From: Aquicoccus sp. G2-2
Lineage (GTDB): Bacteria; Pseudomonadota; Alphaproteobacteria; Rhodobacterales; Rhodobacteraceae
Reading direction: 5' to 3'
Length of the DNA: 64,000 nucleotides
Assembly (NCBI RefSeq): GCF_034555965.1
Contig: NZ_JAYDCK010000003.1
Span: forward strand, 2,108,001 to 2,172,000
A program made the position numbers and the translations under genes. The notes under the pieces are model-generated. The model ran no database searches. It was not told the DNA's origin and was given only the letters and a program-made list of their open reading frames with translations. Position 1 is the stretch's first letter. Each line of letters opens with the position of its first letter. Positions 8,820-19,465 of this stretch are shown piece after piece.

Positions 8820-9845
8820 ATGACCGCACTCAGCGCATATGACCGGCTGGAAGCCACCGGCCTCTGGCGCGCCACCCCCGACGATCAACGCCGCGAAGTC
8901 ATCGTGTCCATCGGTGATGCCACGCTCACCATCACCGACCCGGCTGACCGGGCGCTGGCGCATTGGTCGATCCCTGCCATTGCCCGCGCCAATCCGGGGC
9001 AGCGCCCTGCGGTTTTTCATCCCGATGGCGATTCCGGCGAAACGCTGGAGCTTTCCGACAACGAAGCCGAAATGATCGCGGCGATTGAGAAGCTGCGCAG
9101 CGCGGTCGATCGCGCCCGCCCGCATCCCGGACGATTGCGCTTTCTAAGCCTCACGCTGATCCTTGCCGCCATTATTGCCCTTGGTGTGTTCTGGTTGCCC
9201 GGCGCGCTGCTCGATCATACCGTCGCGGTCGTCCCACAGGTCAAGCGGCAGGAAATCGGTGAAACCCTTCTGGCCAAGATCCGCCGTGTCGCGGGCGCGC
9301 CCTGCAACGATAGCCATGGCCTGTCGGCGCTCACCCATCTGTCCTCCCGCCTGCCCTCACCGACCGGGCCTGCGTCGCTTGTCGTGCTGCGTGGCGGCGT
9401 GGCAGAGGCCACCCACCTGCCCGGCGGCATCATCCTTCTGGGCCGCGCCCTGTTCGAGGATTATGAAGAACCCGATGTCGCGGCAGGCTACATCATTGCC
9501 GAACATCTGCGCTCCGAAATCGAAGACCCCTTGCGCCACCTCCTGCGGCAAAGCGGCGTCATCGCCACGCTCCGCTTGCTGACCACCGGCGCGCTGCCCG
9601 ATAGCACACTTCAAAGCTATTCCGAGGCACTGCTCACCGCGCCGCCCGCGCCACTTTCCGACGCCGCTCTGCTGGCCGGGTTCAAAGCGTGGTCGGTGCG
9701 CTCCACCCCTTATGCCTATGCGCGCGACGTGACCGGCGAAACCACCCTTGGCCTGATCGAGGCCGACCCCTTCGCGCAACAAGCCCCCGACCCGCTGATC
9801 TCGGACGCCGACTGGCTACGCCTGCAAAACATCTGCGGCGGCTGA
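8820..9845 (+). CDS. Membrane-anchored protein with degenerate M48-peptidase-like domain
   Basis: 341 residues, not a named gene. Residues 1-105 are a soluble N-terminal part; one hydrophobic segment follows (about 108-125, LRFLSLTLILAAIIALGVFW). The rest is likely outside the cytoplasm. It contains LPGGIILLGRALFEDYEEPD followed by AAGYIIAEHLRSEIEDPLRH, which lines up with the M48 pattern 'PGG-I-v-t-rgLL ... dELAaVLaHElgHv-aRHpl', but the HExxH zinc motif reads AEHLR, so metal binding and proteolysis seem lost. The M48 relation is my inference. Start ATG has only a weak AGCAGG ribosome site. Confidence 0.6.
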   Translation: MTALSAYDRLEATGLWRATPDDQRREVIVSIGDATLTITDPADRALAHWSIPAIARANPGQRPAVFHPDGDSGETLELSDNEAEMIAAIEKLRSAVDRARPHPGRLRFLSLTLILAAIIALGVFWLPGALLDHTVAVVPQVKRQEIGETLLAKIRRVAGAPCNDSHGLSALTHLSSRLPSPTGPASLVVLRGGVAEATHLPGGIILLGRALFEDYEEPDVAAGYIIAEHLRSEIEDPLRHLLRQSGVIATLRLLTTGALPDSTLQSYSEALLTAPPAPLSDAALLAGFKAWSVRSTPYAYARDVTGETTLGLIEADPFAQQAPDPLISDADWLRLQNICGG

Positions 9846-10224
9846 CCGGCCCGAAGACGGCACCCGAACCTTCGCCCGAATAGCACTGAAGGGGCCGCGC
9901 CCGGCACCGGCCCGTCGTTGGCATGAACGGCGCATGCCGCCTTTCAATAACTCCTCTCATCAACCCTAACCAACCGTACGCTGCATTCCCTAATTTCGGG
10001 TTAAAATTTGCCCGCTCAGGCGCTGCGCGGATGCCAGACAGGGTGCCAGCCGGGGTGCAGACCGCCCGAATCACCCGCTTTCGCCGCATTAACCCAACGG
10101 AACGATGGCTTAACCAAAGCGGGCGACGCCGCCGAAAAACCCGCCCTTAAGGGGGCGCAATTTCCGGTGGCATCCGGCGCGCAGCCCGCTATGGTCCGTC
10201 CCGTCGGAATACCGGGGCTTGCCA
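9846..10224. other. Intergenic region before the E1 dehydrogenase gene
   Basis: 379 bases with no supported gene. It contains two TTAACC/TTAA elements (around 10012 and 10089-10114) that superficially resemble half-sites for the alphaproteobacterial regulator CtrA, but the spacing does not match the TTAA-N7-TTAA box. A small GC hairpin CGCCC-TTAA-GGGGGCG lies near 10142. Promoter of the downstream operon is presumably here. Confidence 0.5.
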
Positions 10225-12413
10225 ATGGATCGCGCCACTATCGTTCATGAGAATTTCCTGCGCCGCGTCGCCTCAGGCGATCTGCCGCCCGGTGCTTCGC
10301 CCGCGCCGGGGCTGTCCGCGTCGGATGCGGTGCAGGTTTTCCGCGCGCAGTGTCTGTCGCGCGCGCTCGATATCGCCTCCCGGCAGATGCAGCGCGACGG
10401 CACCGGCTTTTATACCATCGGCTCTTCCGGGCACGAGGGCATGGCCGCCGTTGCCCATGCCCTGCGCCCTGATGACATCGCTTTCCTGCATTACCGCGAC
10501 GCCGCGTTTCAAATTGCCCGCGCGGCACAGGTTCCGGGCCAGAACATCGCCTGGGACATGGCGCTTTCCTTTGCCTGCTCTTCCGAAGACCCGGTTTCCG
10601 GTGGGCGGCACAAGGTCTTGGGATCAAAAAGCTTTTCATCCCGCCGCAGACCTCCACCATCGCCTCGCACCTGCCCAAGGCGGTGGGGGCCGCGTTCTCG
10701 CTCGGCCTCGCCCGGCGCAGCCCGCCCGAACATCGCGCCCTGCCCGATGACGGCATTGCGCTCTGCTCTTTCGGGGATGCCTCGCTCAACCATTCCACCG
10801 CACAGGGCGCGCTCAACACCGCCGGCTGGACCTCGGTGCAGCATACCCCCCTGCCGCTCCTGTTTGTTTGTGAGGACAACGGCATCGGCATTTCGGTCAA
10901 GACCCCGCAAGGTTGGGTCGAAGCCTCGGTCAAACACCGTCCGGGGATCAAGTATTTCGCCGCCAACGGCCTTGATCTTTACGAGGCATTCAGCGTCGCA
11001 CAAGAGGCCGCCGCCTATGTGCGCAGCCGCCGCAAACCGGCGTTTCTGCACCTGCGCACCGTGCGGCTTTACGGCCATGCTGGCGCCGATATGCCGACCT
11101 CCTACCTTGCCAAAGCCGAGGTCGAATCAGACGAAGCCAACGACCCGCTTTTGCACAGCGTCCGCCTGCTTAACGATTTCGGCGCGCTGACACGGCAAGA
11201 TGCTCTCGCCATCTACGAGGAAACCCTCACCCGCACCACCGCCATCACCACCCAAGCCGCCAAACGCCCGCACCTGCAAACCGCCGCCGATGTGATGGCC
11301 TCCATCGTCCCGCCCCGGCGTGACTGCGCCGCCACAAATGGCCCCGATCCGGCCACACGCTCCCAGATATTTGGTAGCGATATCAAGGCGATGACTGATC
11401 CACAGCCAATGGCGCGCCATATCAATATGGCGCTCACCGATCTGATGATCGAACACCCCGCCATCGTCGCCATGGGCGAAGACGTAGGCCGCAAGGGCGG
11501 GGTTTACGGCATCACCCAGCGCCTGCAACAACGCTTCGGCGCCGACCGGGTGATCGACACGCTGCTTGACGAACAGTCCATCCTCGGCCTCGCTATCGGC
11601 TTGGCGCAAAACGGTTTTTTGCCGATCCCGGAAATTCAGTTCCTCGCCTATCTGCATAATGCCGAAGACCAGCTTCGCGGCGAAGCGGCCACCCTGCCGT
11701 TTTTCAGCCGCGGCCAATACACCAACCCGATGGTCCTGCGCATCGCCGGGCTTGGCTATCAGAAGGGCTTCGGCGGGCATTTCCACAACGATAATTCCCT
11801 CGCCGTTCTGCGCGATATTCCCGGCCTGATCCTCGCCTGCCCCTCAACTGGCCCGGACGCCGCCAAAATGCTGCGCGAATGTGCTCGCCTCGCCCGCGAA
11901 GAACAGCGGCTTGTCGTCTTTCTCGAACCCATCGCCCTCTATCAGATGCGCGATCTGCATGAGCCGAAAGACGGCCTCTGGATGGCCCCCTACCCGGCCC
12001 CCGATGAGCGCATCGCTTTGGGCGAAATTGCCAGCCACGGCGGCGGAACCGACCTTGCTATCGTCACCTATGGCAACGGTCATTACCTGTCGAGGCAGGC
12101 ACAGGAAACGCTTGCCAAACAAGGGATTAGCGCGCGCATCATTGACCTGCGCTGGTTGTCTCCACTCCCTGCCGAGGCTTTGCTCGCGGCTGTCTCCCCC
12201 TGCAACGCGGTGCTGGTCGTCGATGAATGCCGCCGCAGTGGCAACATCTCTGAAGAGCTTGTCACCCTGTTCGCCACGCACGGCATAACCCGGCTTGACC
12301 GGCTCACCGCCGAAGACAGCTTCATCGCCACCGGCCCCGCCTATGCCGCACCGCTGCCCTCGGCCAACGGCATTGCCGATGCCGCGATTGCCCTATTGGA
12401 GCGCGTAAAATGA
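10225..12413 (+). CDS. Fused 2-oxoacid dehydrogenase E1 (alpha + beta) (frame broken at 10626-10630)
   Basis: Thiamine-diphosphate enzyme with E1 alpha and beta on one chain. Alpha part: YTIGSSGHEGMAAVAHAL, the ThDP motif GDASLNHSTAQGALN, and GIGISVKTPQGW. Beta part from about residue 395: NMALTDLMIEHPAIVAMGEDVG, then the beta transketolase C-terminal domain. A run of five A at 10626-10630 breaks the frame; one more A gives GSKKLFIPPQTSTIASHLPK and 729 residues. No lipoyl E2 or E3 is near, so either a shared E2 is used or the enzyme works differently. It overlaps the next gene by four bases (ATGA). Confidence 0.82.
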
Positions 12414-13444
12414 CCCGCCGTGCCGTGCTCATCTGCCCCGGCCGGGGCACCTACAACAAACCCGAACTTGGCACGCTCAAGCGCCATCACGCAGGCCATC
12501 CGCTGCTCGCCAAGTTCGACGCGATGCGCGCCGCCCAAGGGCAGGAGACCGTCACAGCACTCGACGCGGCAGAGCGCTATTCCGTGGCCACCTATTCACG
12601 CGGCGATATCGCCTCTCCGCTGATCTATGCTGCCTCTCTGCTTGATGCCCAAACGCTCGCGGAAGACATTGAAATCATGGCCGTTACCGGCAATTCAATG
12701 GGCTGGTATATCGCCCTCGCCGCCGCCGGGGCAGTCACCCCCGAAGCCGGGTTCGAGATCGTCAACACCACCGGCCACCTGATGCAGGAGCGCCTTATCG
12801 GCGGGCAGATCGTCTATCCCCACACCGGCGCCAACTGGCAGCCCGATCCCGCCCGCAAAGCCGCACTTCTGGCGCAGGTAAGCGAAATCGACACGCGGGA
12901 AAGCCACAGCCTTTCGCTCTCGATTGACCTTGGCGGAATGCTCGTTCTAGCAGGCAATGAGGCGGGCCTCAAAGCATTCGAATCCGCCGTGCCGCCACTG
13001 GAAAACCGCTTCCCGATGCGGCTCGCCAATCACGCCGCGTTCCACAGCGCCCTGCAAGCGCCGGTGGCCGCAGAGGCCCAGAAATCCCTCGGGCCTGCCC
13101 TCTTCTCGCAACCACAGCGCCCGCTGATCGACGGGCGCGGCGCAATCTGGTGGCCACACGCGACCGACCCGGCAGAGTTACGCGCCTATACCCTTGGCCA
13201 TCAGATTACCCGGCCTTACGATTTCACCCGCGCCATCGCCATTGCCGCGCGTGAATTTGCCCCCGATCTCTTCATCCTCACCGGGCCGGGTGACACGCTC
13301 GGCGGTGCCGTGGCGCAATCCCTCATCACCGCACATTGGCAAGGCATGAATACGAAAGAAGACTTCCTCACCGCGCAACAATCCGGCCCGCTTCTGGCCG
13401 CCATGGGCCGCCCCGATCAGCGTGCAGGTGTCACTGCGACCTGA
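12410..13444 (+). CDS. FabD-like acyltransferase (ACP S-malonyltransferase family)
   Basis: 344 residues of the acyl_transferase/FabD fold. The nucleophile elbow is GNSMGWY (family: GHSxG; the Ser is kept, the usual His before it is Asn), and the catalytic His is probably in ANHAAFHSALQ near residue 206. ICPGRGTY at the N-terminus is the oxyanion-loop region. Start overlaps the stop of the E1 gene, so the two proteins are translationally coupled and likely work on one pathway. The cell's housekeeping fabD would normally sit with fabG/acpP; this is a paralogue whose acyl donor and acceptor are unknown. Confidence 0.75.
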   Translation: MTRRAVLICPGRGTYNKPELGTLKRHHAGHPLLAKFDAMRAAQGQETVTALDAAERYSVATYSRGDIASPLIYAASLLDAQTLAEDIEIMAVTGNSMGWYIALAAAGAVTPEAGFEIVNTTGHLMQERLIGGQIVYPHTGANWQPDPARKAALLAQVSEIDTRESHSLSLSIDLGGMLVLAGNEAGLKAFESAVPPLENRFPMRLANHAAFHSALQAPVAAEAQKSLGPALFSQPQRPLIDGRGAIWWPHATDPAELRAYTLGHQITRPYDFTRAIAIAAREFAPDLFILTGPGDTLGGAVAQSLITAHWQGMNTKEDFLTAQQSGPLLAAMGRPDQRAGVTAT

Positions 13445-13530
13445 TAGTCTGGACGCGGGCTTGCCTTCGCCCCCGACATACCCCAAGCTGCGCCTGAATG
13501 GCGCAAAACGCCCAAGGAAAGGCCCATCTG

Positions 13531-14392
13531 ATGCGATTTGAAACCCCCACCAGCGTCGCCGATGCCGTGGCCCTGCTGGCCGCCGATCCAGATGCCCGTG
13601 TGCTGGCAGGCGGCACTGATCTTCTGGTCCGCCTGCGCTCTGGCGATATCACCCCGTCCGCGATGATTGATGTCAAGCGAGATCGCCGAGATGTGCGAGA
13701 TTAATCAGGAAGATGGCGGCTGGCGCATCGGTGCCGCTGTGCCGTCTGCCCAAATGAACGAACACGCGGGTCTCAAGGCCGACTGGCCCGGTATCGTCGA
13801 AGGCGCTGACCTCATCGGCTCCACGCAAATTCAGGGCCGCGCCACCATGGCGGGCAACCTCTGCAATGCCGGCCCCGCCGCCGATAGCGTCCCCGCAATG
13901 GTTGCCGCAGGTGCCATCGTCCGTGTCGCCGGACCATCCGGCAGCCGCGATGTCCCGGTCGAGGACATCCCAACCGCACCCGGCAAAACCTCACTGGCTA
14001 AGGGAGAGCTTGTTACCTCAATCTTCCTGCCTGCCAAACCGCCCCGCTCAGGCTCGGCCTACCTGCGCTTCATTCCGCGCACCGAAATGGATATCGCCGT
14101 TGTCGGCGTCGGCATCACACTGACGCTCGATGAAGCCGGAACGATTGCCGCCGCCAGCGTGGCACTTGGCGCGGTTGGTCCAAAGGTCATCAAAGCTGAT
14201 ACCGCCGCGAAAACCCTGATCGGCACCAAGGGCGACGAGTCCACACTGGAAAAACTCGCCGCCGCCGCCAGCGCCGCCGCCACCCCGATCGACGACAAGC
14301 GCGGCACCGCCGAGTTCCGCAAGGATGTCACCGGCGTTTTGGCCCGCCGCACTGCCAAGATCGCCCTTGCCCGCGCCAAAGGAGAAGCCTGA
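13531..14392 (+). CDS. CoxM-type FAD-binding subunit of molybdenum hydroxylase (frame broken near 13678)
   Basis: Medium subunit that carries FAD in xanthine dehydrogenase/CO dehydrogenase-type enzymes. Start at ATG 13531 (MRFETPTSVADAV) after AAGGAAAGG. FAD motifs: VLAGGTDLLVRL (residues 28-39) and TIQGRATMAGN-like TQIQGRATMAGNLCNAGPAADS. The frame shifts by +1 near base 13678: removing the C there gives IDVKEIAEMCEI, which aligns without gap to relatives; a two-base loss would also fit. Unlike the other breaks in this window it is not at a homopolymer. About 286 residues when restored. The stop overlaps coxS by one base. Confidence 0.83.
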
Positions 14393-14871
14393 TGTCCCGT
14401 ATTCACGTCACCACAACCATCAACGGCGACAGCACCGAATTCCTCTGCGAAGCGGATGAAACCCTGCTCGACGTGCTGCGCGATGATCTGGAACTCACCG
14501 GCTCCAAGGAAGGGTGCTCCTCAGGCGATTGCGGTGCCTGCTCAGTGATCGTCGATGGCCGTCTCGTCTGTTCCTGCCTGATGCTCGGGGCCGAGGCCGA
14601 AGGCCGCACCATCGACACCATCGAAGGCATCGCAAAAGGCGATCAACTGCATCCACTGCAACAGAAATTCCTCGAAATGGCCGCCCTGCAATGCGGCATC
14701 TGCACGCCGGGCATTCTGGTTGCCGCAAAAAACCTGCTCGAACGCAACCCCGATCCCAGCGAGGAAGAAGTGCGCTACTGGCTCGCCGGGAACCTCTGCC
14801 GTTGCACCGGATATGACAAGATCATCCGTGCCGTTCTTGAAACCGCCGCCGATATGAGGGGGGCCGCCTGA
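14392..14871 (+). CDS. CoxS-type [2Fe-2S] subunit of molybdenum hydroxylase
   Basis: 159 residues. N-terminal plant-type ferredoxin domain with [12 protein letters not shown] and Cys near residue 62, then the second [2Fe-2S] domain with CGICTPG and LCRCTGY. All eight cluster cysteines are present. It passes electrons from the molybdenum site in the L subunit to FAD in the M subunit. One-base overlaps with both neighbours (A of TGA/ATG) indicate tight translational coupling. Confidence 0.93.
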   Translation: MSRIHVTTTINGDSTEFLCEADETLLDVLRDDLELTGSKEGCSSGDCGACSVIVDGRLVCSCLMLGAEAEGRTIDTIEGIAKGDQLHPLQQKFLEMAALQCGICTPGILVAAKNLLERNPDPSEEEVRYWLAGNLCRCTGYDKIIRAVLETAADMRGAA

Positions 14872-17113
14872 TGCCCAAAGATGAGTTCCAAACCCGCGAC
14901 TTCCGCGTCGTCGGCACCCGCCCGATCCGCCCTGACGGGCTAGAAAAAGTCACCGGCAAGGCGCGCTTTGGGGCCGATATGTCCGCCCCCGGTATGCTCT
15001 GGGGCGCGGTGCTACGCTCCCCCATGCCCATGCCCGGATCAAGAGCATAGACACATCTGCCGCCGAGGCGATGAGCGGCGTGAAGGCGGTCATCACCCGC
15101 GCCGATTTCACCTTTCAGCCCGATGATCCGGGCCTCGCCGATATCCTCGACAACTCAATGGCGGGCGAAAAGGCGATGTATGACGGGCACGCCGTCGCCG
15201 CCGTTGCTGCGCAATCGAAATCCATCGCCCGCGCCGCCCTTGCCGCGATCAAGGTGGATTACGAAGTGCTGCCGCATGTCACCGATGTCGATGCAGCAAT
15301 GAAACCCGGCGCGCCGGTTCTGCATGAAGGGCGCCAGCATGAAAATGTCCCCGAGGGCTATTCGGCCAATGTGATCTCACGCTCGCAATATGGCCACGGC
15401 ACCCCGGAAGATGGCTTTGCCAAGGCTGATCTGATTGTCGAGCGCAGCTTCACCACTGCGGCAACTCATCAGGGCTATATCGAACCGCACGCCTGCCTCG
15501 CCACGCTGGGTGCCGATGGCACTGGCGATCTCTGGGTCTGCACCCAAGGGCATTACATGGTGCGCAACACCTGTGCAGGTATCCTTGGGCTTGAGGCTGG
15601 CAAGCTGCGCGTCACCGCGTCTGAAATCGGTGGCGGCTTCGGCGGCAAAACCCATGTCTGGATCGAACCGGTGGCGCTCATGCTGTCACGCAAGGCGGGG
15701 CGCCCGGTCAAGCTGCTGATGTCGCGCAACGAAGTGTTCCGCGCCTCCGGGCCGACCGCCTCTTCCTCCTCCGATATCAAGATCGGCATGACCAAGGATG
15801 GCAAGATAACCGCCGCCACCGGCACCTACCGGCTTCAGGCGGGCGCCTATCCCGGTGCGGTCGCGTTCCTCTCGGCGATGTGTGGCTTTGCGCCCTACGA
15901 TCTTGAACATGTCCGCACCGAAGGCTTCGAAGTGGTCAATAACCGGCCCAAGGCCGCGGCCTACCGCGCCCCCGGCGCGCCGATGGCCGCCTACCCGGTT
16001 GAATCAGTGATTGATGAGCTCTGTCAGAAGCTTGACCTTGATCCGCTCGAAACCCGGCTGAAAAATGCCGCCCGCGAAGGGACCCGCTCCGCCTACGGGC
16101 CGACCTACCCGGCCATAGGTCTGGAAGCCACGCTCAAGGCGGCAGAAGCACACCCACACTGGAGCGCGCCTCTGGGAAAAAACCAAGGGCGCGGCGTGGC
16201 TTGCGGCTTCTGGTTCAACTTTGGCGGAGACACCTGCGTTTCGCTGATGATCAACCCGGATGGCACCGTCTCGCTCTCCGAAGGCAATCCCGATATCGGC
16301 GGCTCGCGCGCCTCCATGACGATGATGGCAGCCGAGGAACTGGGCGTGCCGCTCGAACAGGTGCGCTGCGTAATCAGCGATACCGCCTCGCTTGGGCAAA
16401 ACGATGTTACTGATGGCTCCCGCGTGACCTTCGCGGTCGGGCTGGCCACGATCAAGGCCGCTCGCCATGCCATCGAAATCATGAAAACCCGCGCTGCAAT
16501 GACATGGGGCATCGACCCTGACGCCGTTGATTGGCGTGACGGGGCGGCCCACCCCGCTGGCCCCAACGCGGGCAAATTCCCGCCCATGACCGTCAAGGAA
16601 ATTGCCGCCATCGCCACCAACACCGGCGGCCCCATCGCGGGCCATCACGAGGTCAATGCCGAAGGCGCAGGCGTCAGCTTTGCCACCCATATGGTCGATA
16701 CCGAGGTTGATCCCGAAACCGGCGCGGTCAAAGTCCTGCGCTACACGGTGTTTCAAGACGCGGGCAAGGCGGTGCATCCCGATTACGTCGAAGGCCAGTT
16801 TCAGGGCGGCGCGGTCCAAGGCATCGGCTGGGCGCTGAACGAGGAATACATCTATGGCGAGGATGGCCGCCTGCAAAATCCGGGCTTCCTCGATTACCGC
16901 ATTCCCGTGGCCTCCGATCTTCCAATGATCGAGCCGGTAATTCTCGAAATTCCCAACCCCGGCCATCCTTACGGTGTGCGCGGGGTTGGCGAAACCTCGA
17001 TCGTCCCGCCGCTCGCCGCCATTGCCAACGCGGTCTCCCGCGCGGCTGATGTTCGGCTGTCTGATCTGCCGATGTCGCCGCCGCGGGTTCTGGCCGCAAT
17101 CAAGGCAAGCTGA
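14871..17113 (+). CDS. CoxL-type molybdopterin-binding subunit (frame broken at 15019-15023)
   Basis: Catalytic subunit of a xanthine dehydrogenase-family hydroxylase. Has ASEIGGGFGGKTHVWIEP, the loop near AYRAPGAPMAAYP and the C-terminal catalytic glutamate motif GVRGVGETSIVPP. True (form I) CO dehydrogenases carry AYxCSFR in the active loop and form II AYRGAGR; here it is AYRAPGAP, so CO oxidation is unlikely and the substrate is unknown. A run of five C at 15019-15023 breaks the frame; six C give RSPHAHARIKSIDTS and a 747-residue protein. Co-transcribed with coxM/coxS and the MoaD-like gene. Confidence 0.85.
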
Positions 17114-17114
17114 G

Positions 17115-17360
17115 ATGGTTGCCGTGCGCCTCTGGGGCTCGCTCGCCGAAATGGCGGATGGCGAAACCGAGGTTGAAATCACGGCATCGAACCTGCGCGA
17201 ACTGCTTGCCGGGCTGGAAGAAAAATACCCCGCGCTCAAGCCACAGCTTGAACGCGGGGTTTCCGTCTCCATCGACGGCAAGATCTACAACGACAACTGG
17301 GCAACCCCAATCCACGCCGATAGCGAGGTTGTCCTGCTCAACCGCCTCGTCGGCGGCTGA
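17115..17360 (+). CDS. MoaD/ThiS-family sulfur carrier linked to the molybdenum hydroxylase
   Basis: 81 residues from ATG 17115, one base after the coxL stop. Ubiquitin-like beta-grasp pattern (VAVRLWGSLAEMADG, then ELLAGLEEKYP) and a C-terminus ending VGG, the di-glycine needed for thiocarboxylation in MoaD. Position as the last gene of the cox-type operon suggests it supplies sulfur for this enzyme's molybdopterin cofactor or its sulfurated Mo ligand. No moaE is nearby. Confidence 0.8.
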   Translation: MVAVRLWGSLAEMADGETEVEITASNLRELLAGLEEKYPALKPQLERGVSVSIDGKIYNDNWATPIHADSEVVLLNRLVGG

Positions 17361-17372
17361 GCGCGTCGCGCC

Positions 17373-18476
17373 TCAGACCGACGCGTCCAGCTTGGCAACC
17401 ACCGCATCGCCCATCTCGCCTGTCGAGACCGGCGTTACCCCCTCTTCGCCCAACAAATCCGCCGTGCGCAGCCCATCGGCCAGCACCGCATTCACTGCAT
17501 CTTCCAACCGCGCGGCCTCTTCACCTGCGTCGAAAGAATAGCGCAGCGCCATCGCAAAGCTCAGGATACAGGCAATCGGATTCGCCTTGCCCTGCCCGGC
17601 AATATCGGGGGCCGACCCATGCACCGGCTCGTAAAGCGCCTTGGGCCGCCCATTCGCCATCGGCGCACCAAGACTGGCCGAAGGCAGCATGCCAAGGCTC
17701 CCGGTCAGCATCGCGGCAATATCCGAAAGCAGATCACCAAACAGGTTGTCGGTCACGATCACGTCAAACTGCTTGGGCCAGCGCGTCAACTGCATCCCAC
17801 CCGCATCAGCATACATATGACTTAGCGCGACATCCGGATACTCCTCGCCCACCCGTGTGACGACCTCGCGCCAAAGAATGCCCGATTCCATCACATTGGC
17901 CTTTTCCATCGAACAAAGCCGCTTGTCACGCTTCATCGCCAGCTCGAACGCAGACCGCGCCACCCGCTCGATCTCGCTTTCGGTGTAACGCTGGGTGTTG
18001 ATCCCCACCCGTTCGTTGCCCTCTTCGATAATCCCGCGCGGCTCTCCAAAATAGATGCCCGAGGTCAACTCGCGCACGATCATGATATCAAGCCCCGCCA
18101 CCACATCGCGTTTCAGCGACGAAAAATCCGCCAGCGCGTCAAAGCACTGCGCCGGACGCAGGTTGGCAAACAGGTCCATTTCCTTCCTGAGCCGCAGCAA
18201 CCCACGCTCGGGTTTTACCGAAAAATCCAGATCGTCGTATTTCGGCCCGCCCACAGCGCCCAGCAGAACCGCATCCGCCGCCTGCGCCTTGGCCATCGTG
18301 TCATCATGCAGCGGTGTGCCGTGCTTGTCATAGGCACACCCGCCCACAAGGTCTTCGCTCACGTCGAATTTCAACCCGCGCCGTTGCCCGAACCAGTCAA
18401 TAACCTTGATCACTTCGGCCATGACTTCGGGGCCAATCCCGTCACCGGGCAGAATGAGAAGCGATGGGGTGCTCAT
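17373..18476 (-). CDS. leuB: 3-isopropylmalate dehydrogenase LeuB
   Basis: Oxidative decarboxylation of 3-isopropylmalate to 2-ketoisocaproate in leucine biosynthesis. 367 residues, normal length. Begins [16 protein letters not shown]; contains [15 protein letters not shown] and [20 protein letters not shown], typical of the family, including the Asp residues that bind Mg and the Arg residues that bind malate. Start ATG 18476 follows AGGAAGGA. Convergent with the MoaD-like gene, 12 bases apart. leuC/leuD are 5 kb away, on the same strand. Confidence 0.96.
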   Translation of the reverse strand: MSTPSLLILPGDGIGPEVMAEVIKVIDWFGQRRGLKFDVSEDLVGGCAYDKHGTPLHDDTMAKAQAADAVLLGAVGGPKYDDLDFSVKPERGLLRLRKEMDLFANLRPAQCFDALADFSSLKRDVVAGLDIMIVRELTSGIYFGEPRGIIEEGNERVGINTQRYTESEIERVARSAFELAMKRDKRLCSMEKANVMESGILWREVVTRVGEEYPDVALSHMYADAGGMQLTRWPKQFDVIVTDNLFGDLLSDIAAMLTGSLGMLPSASLGAPMANGRPKALYEPVHGSAPDIAGQGKANPIACILSFAMALRYSFDAGEEAARLEDAVNAVLADGLRTADLLGEEGVTPVSTGEMGDAVVAKLDASV

Positions 18477-18565
18477 GGGCGTTGTCCTTCCTGAAATCCG
18501 TCCCCGTTCGCCTACCGGGAAGCAGCGGAAGGGTCAAGAAACACATCACCCCTAATGCGCAGGTC

Positions 18566-19465
18566 TCAACCTGTCACGAAAGGGCGCACCCCGTCTGTCA
18601 GGAACTCCCAAACCAGCCGGACCCGCGGCGTATGGCGCAAGTCACGATGGGCGGCGATCCACAACGGAAGACTTGGAAGCTGCCAGCCAAAATCGAGCTG
18701 CTCAACCAATGGGTCGCGCTCGCCAAGCGGCACCTGAAAAAACCCGATGCCACAGCCTGCCCGGACAAGCTCCCAATACACGGCCTGCCCGTCACATCGC
18801 AGCGCAAAACTACGCCGGTCAACGCCAAGATCCGCCTCGCGCATCCCGCGCAGTATCGTCTCGTCCCGGTCAAATCCGACAAGATCATGCTCAAGAAGTT
18901 CCGCCGGTGTCCCCGGTCGCCCGCGCCGGTCAAGATACGCCGTAGCGCCATATACACCAAGCTCTATCGCGCCAAGATAGCGCGCCACCAAATCAAGCTG
19001 GCGCGGCTCATACATCCGCAAGGCGATATCTGCTTCGCGGTAAAGCAGGTTCTCGCTGGCATCGCTTGGCACCAACTCTATCTGAACCTCCGGCGCTTCC
19101 GCTCTGAGCCGGGCAAGAATAGGCGGTAACATGTAATGCGACACGACTTCGCTCGCCGTGATCCGCACCGTGCCCGCCACACCCGCTTCATGCCCCGCCG
19201 CATAAAACGAAATTTCTTGCATCGCCGCCGCCATGGCGCGCGCCGGTGCCAGCAGCGCTTCGCCCGCCGTGCTCAGCGTTAAACCCTTTGCGTGGCGTTG
19301 AAACAGCGCCAGCCCAAGCTCCGCCTCAAGCGCCTTCACCTGCCGCCCCAGCGTTGGTTGGCTGGCCTGCATCCGCCGCGCCGCCGCAGAAAGAGAGCCC
19401 TCCTCGGCCACCGCCAAGAACGCCTGCACCAGCGCCCAATCAACTTGTTCCAACACCTTATCCAT
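18566..19465 (-). CDS. LysR-family transcriptional regulator
   Basis: 299 residues. N-terminal helix-turn-helix (FLAVAEEGSLSAAARRMQ, QPTLGRQVKALE), then a LysR substrate-binding domain. Divergently placed next to the NAD(P)-binding gene at 19563 with under 100 AT-rich bases between, the classic arrangement for a LysR regulator and its target. The co-inducer is unknown. Confidence 0.9.
   Translation of the reverse strand: MDKVLEQVDWALVQAFLAVAEEGSLSAAARRMQASQPTLGRQVKALEAELGLALFQRHAKGLTLSTAGEALLAPARAMAAAMQEISFYAAGHEAGVAGTVRITASEVVSHYMLPPILARLRAEAPEVQIELVPSDASENLLYREADIALRMYEPRQLDLVARYLGAIELGVYGATAYLDRRGRPGTPAELLEHDLVGFDRDETILRGMREADLGVDRRSFALRCDGQAVYWELVRAGCGIGFFQVPLGERDPLVEQLDFGWQLPSLPLWIAAHRDLRHTPRVRLVWEFLTDGVRPFVTG

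Noticed and set aside
10088-10116. Paired TTAACC sites as a CtrA binding box
   Set aside because: Spacing is far from the TTAA-N7-TTAA arrangement, and the flanking gene has no cell-cycle role.
14871-17113. CoxL-type subunit as aerobic CO dehydrogenase
   Set aside because: The active-site loop reads AYRAPGAP and lacks the AYxCSFR motif of true CO dehydrogenases.
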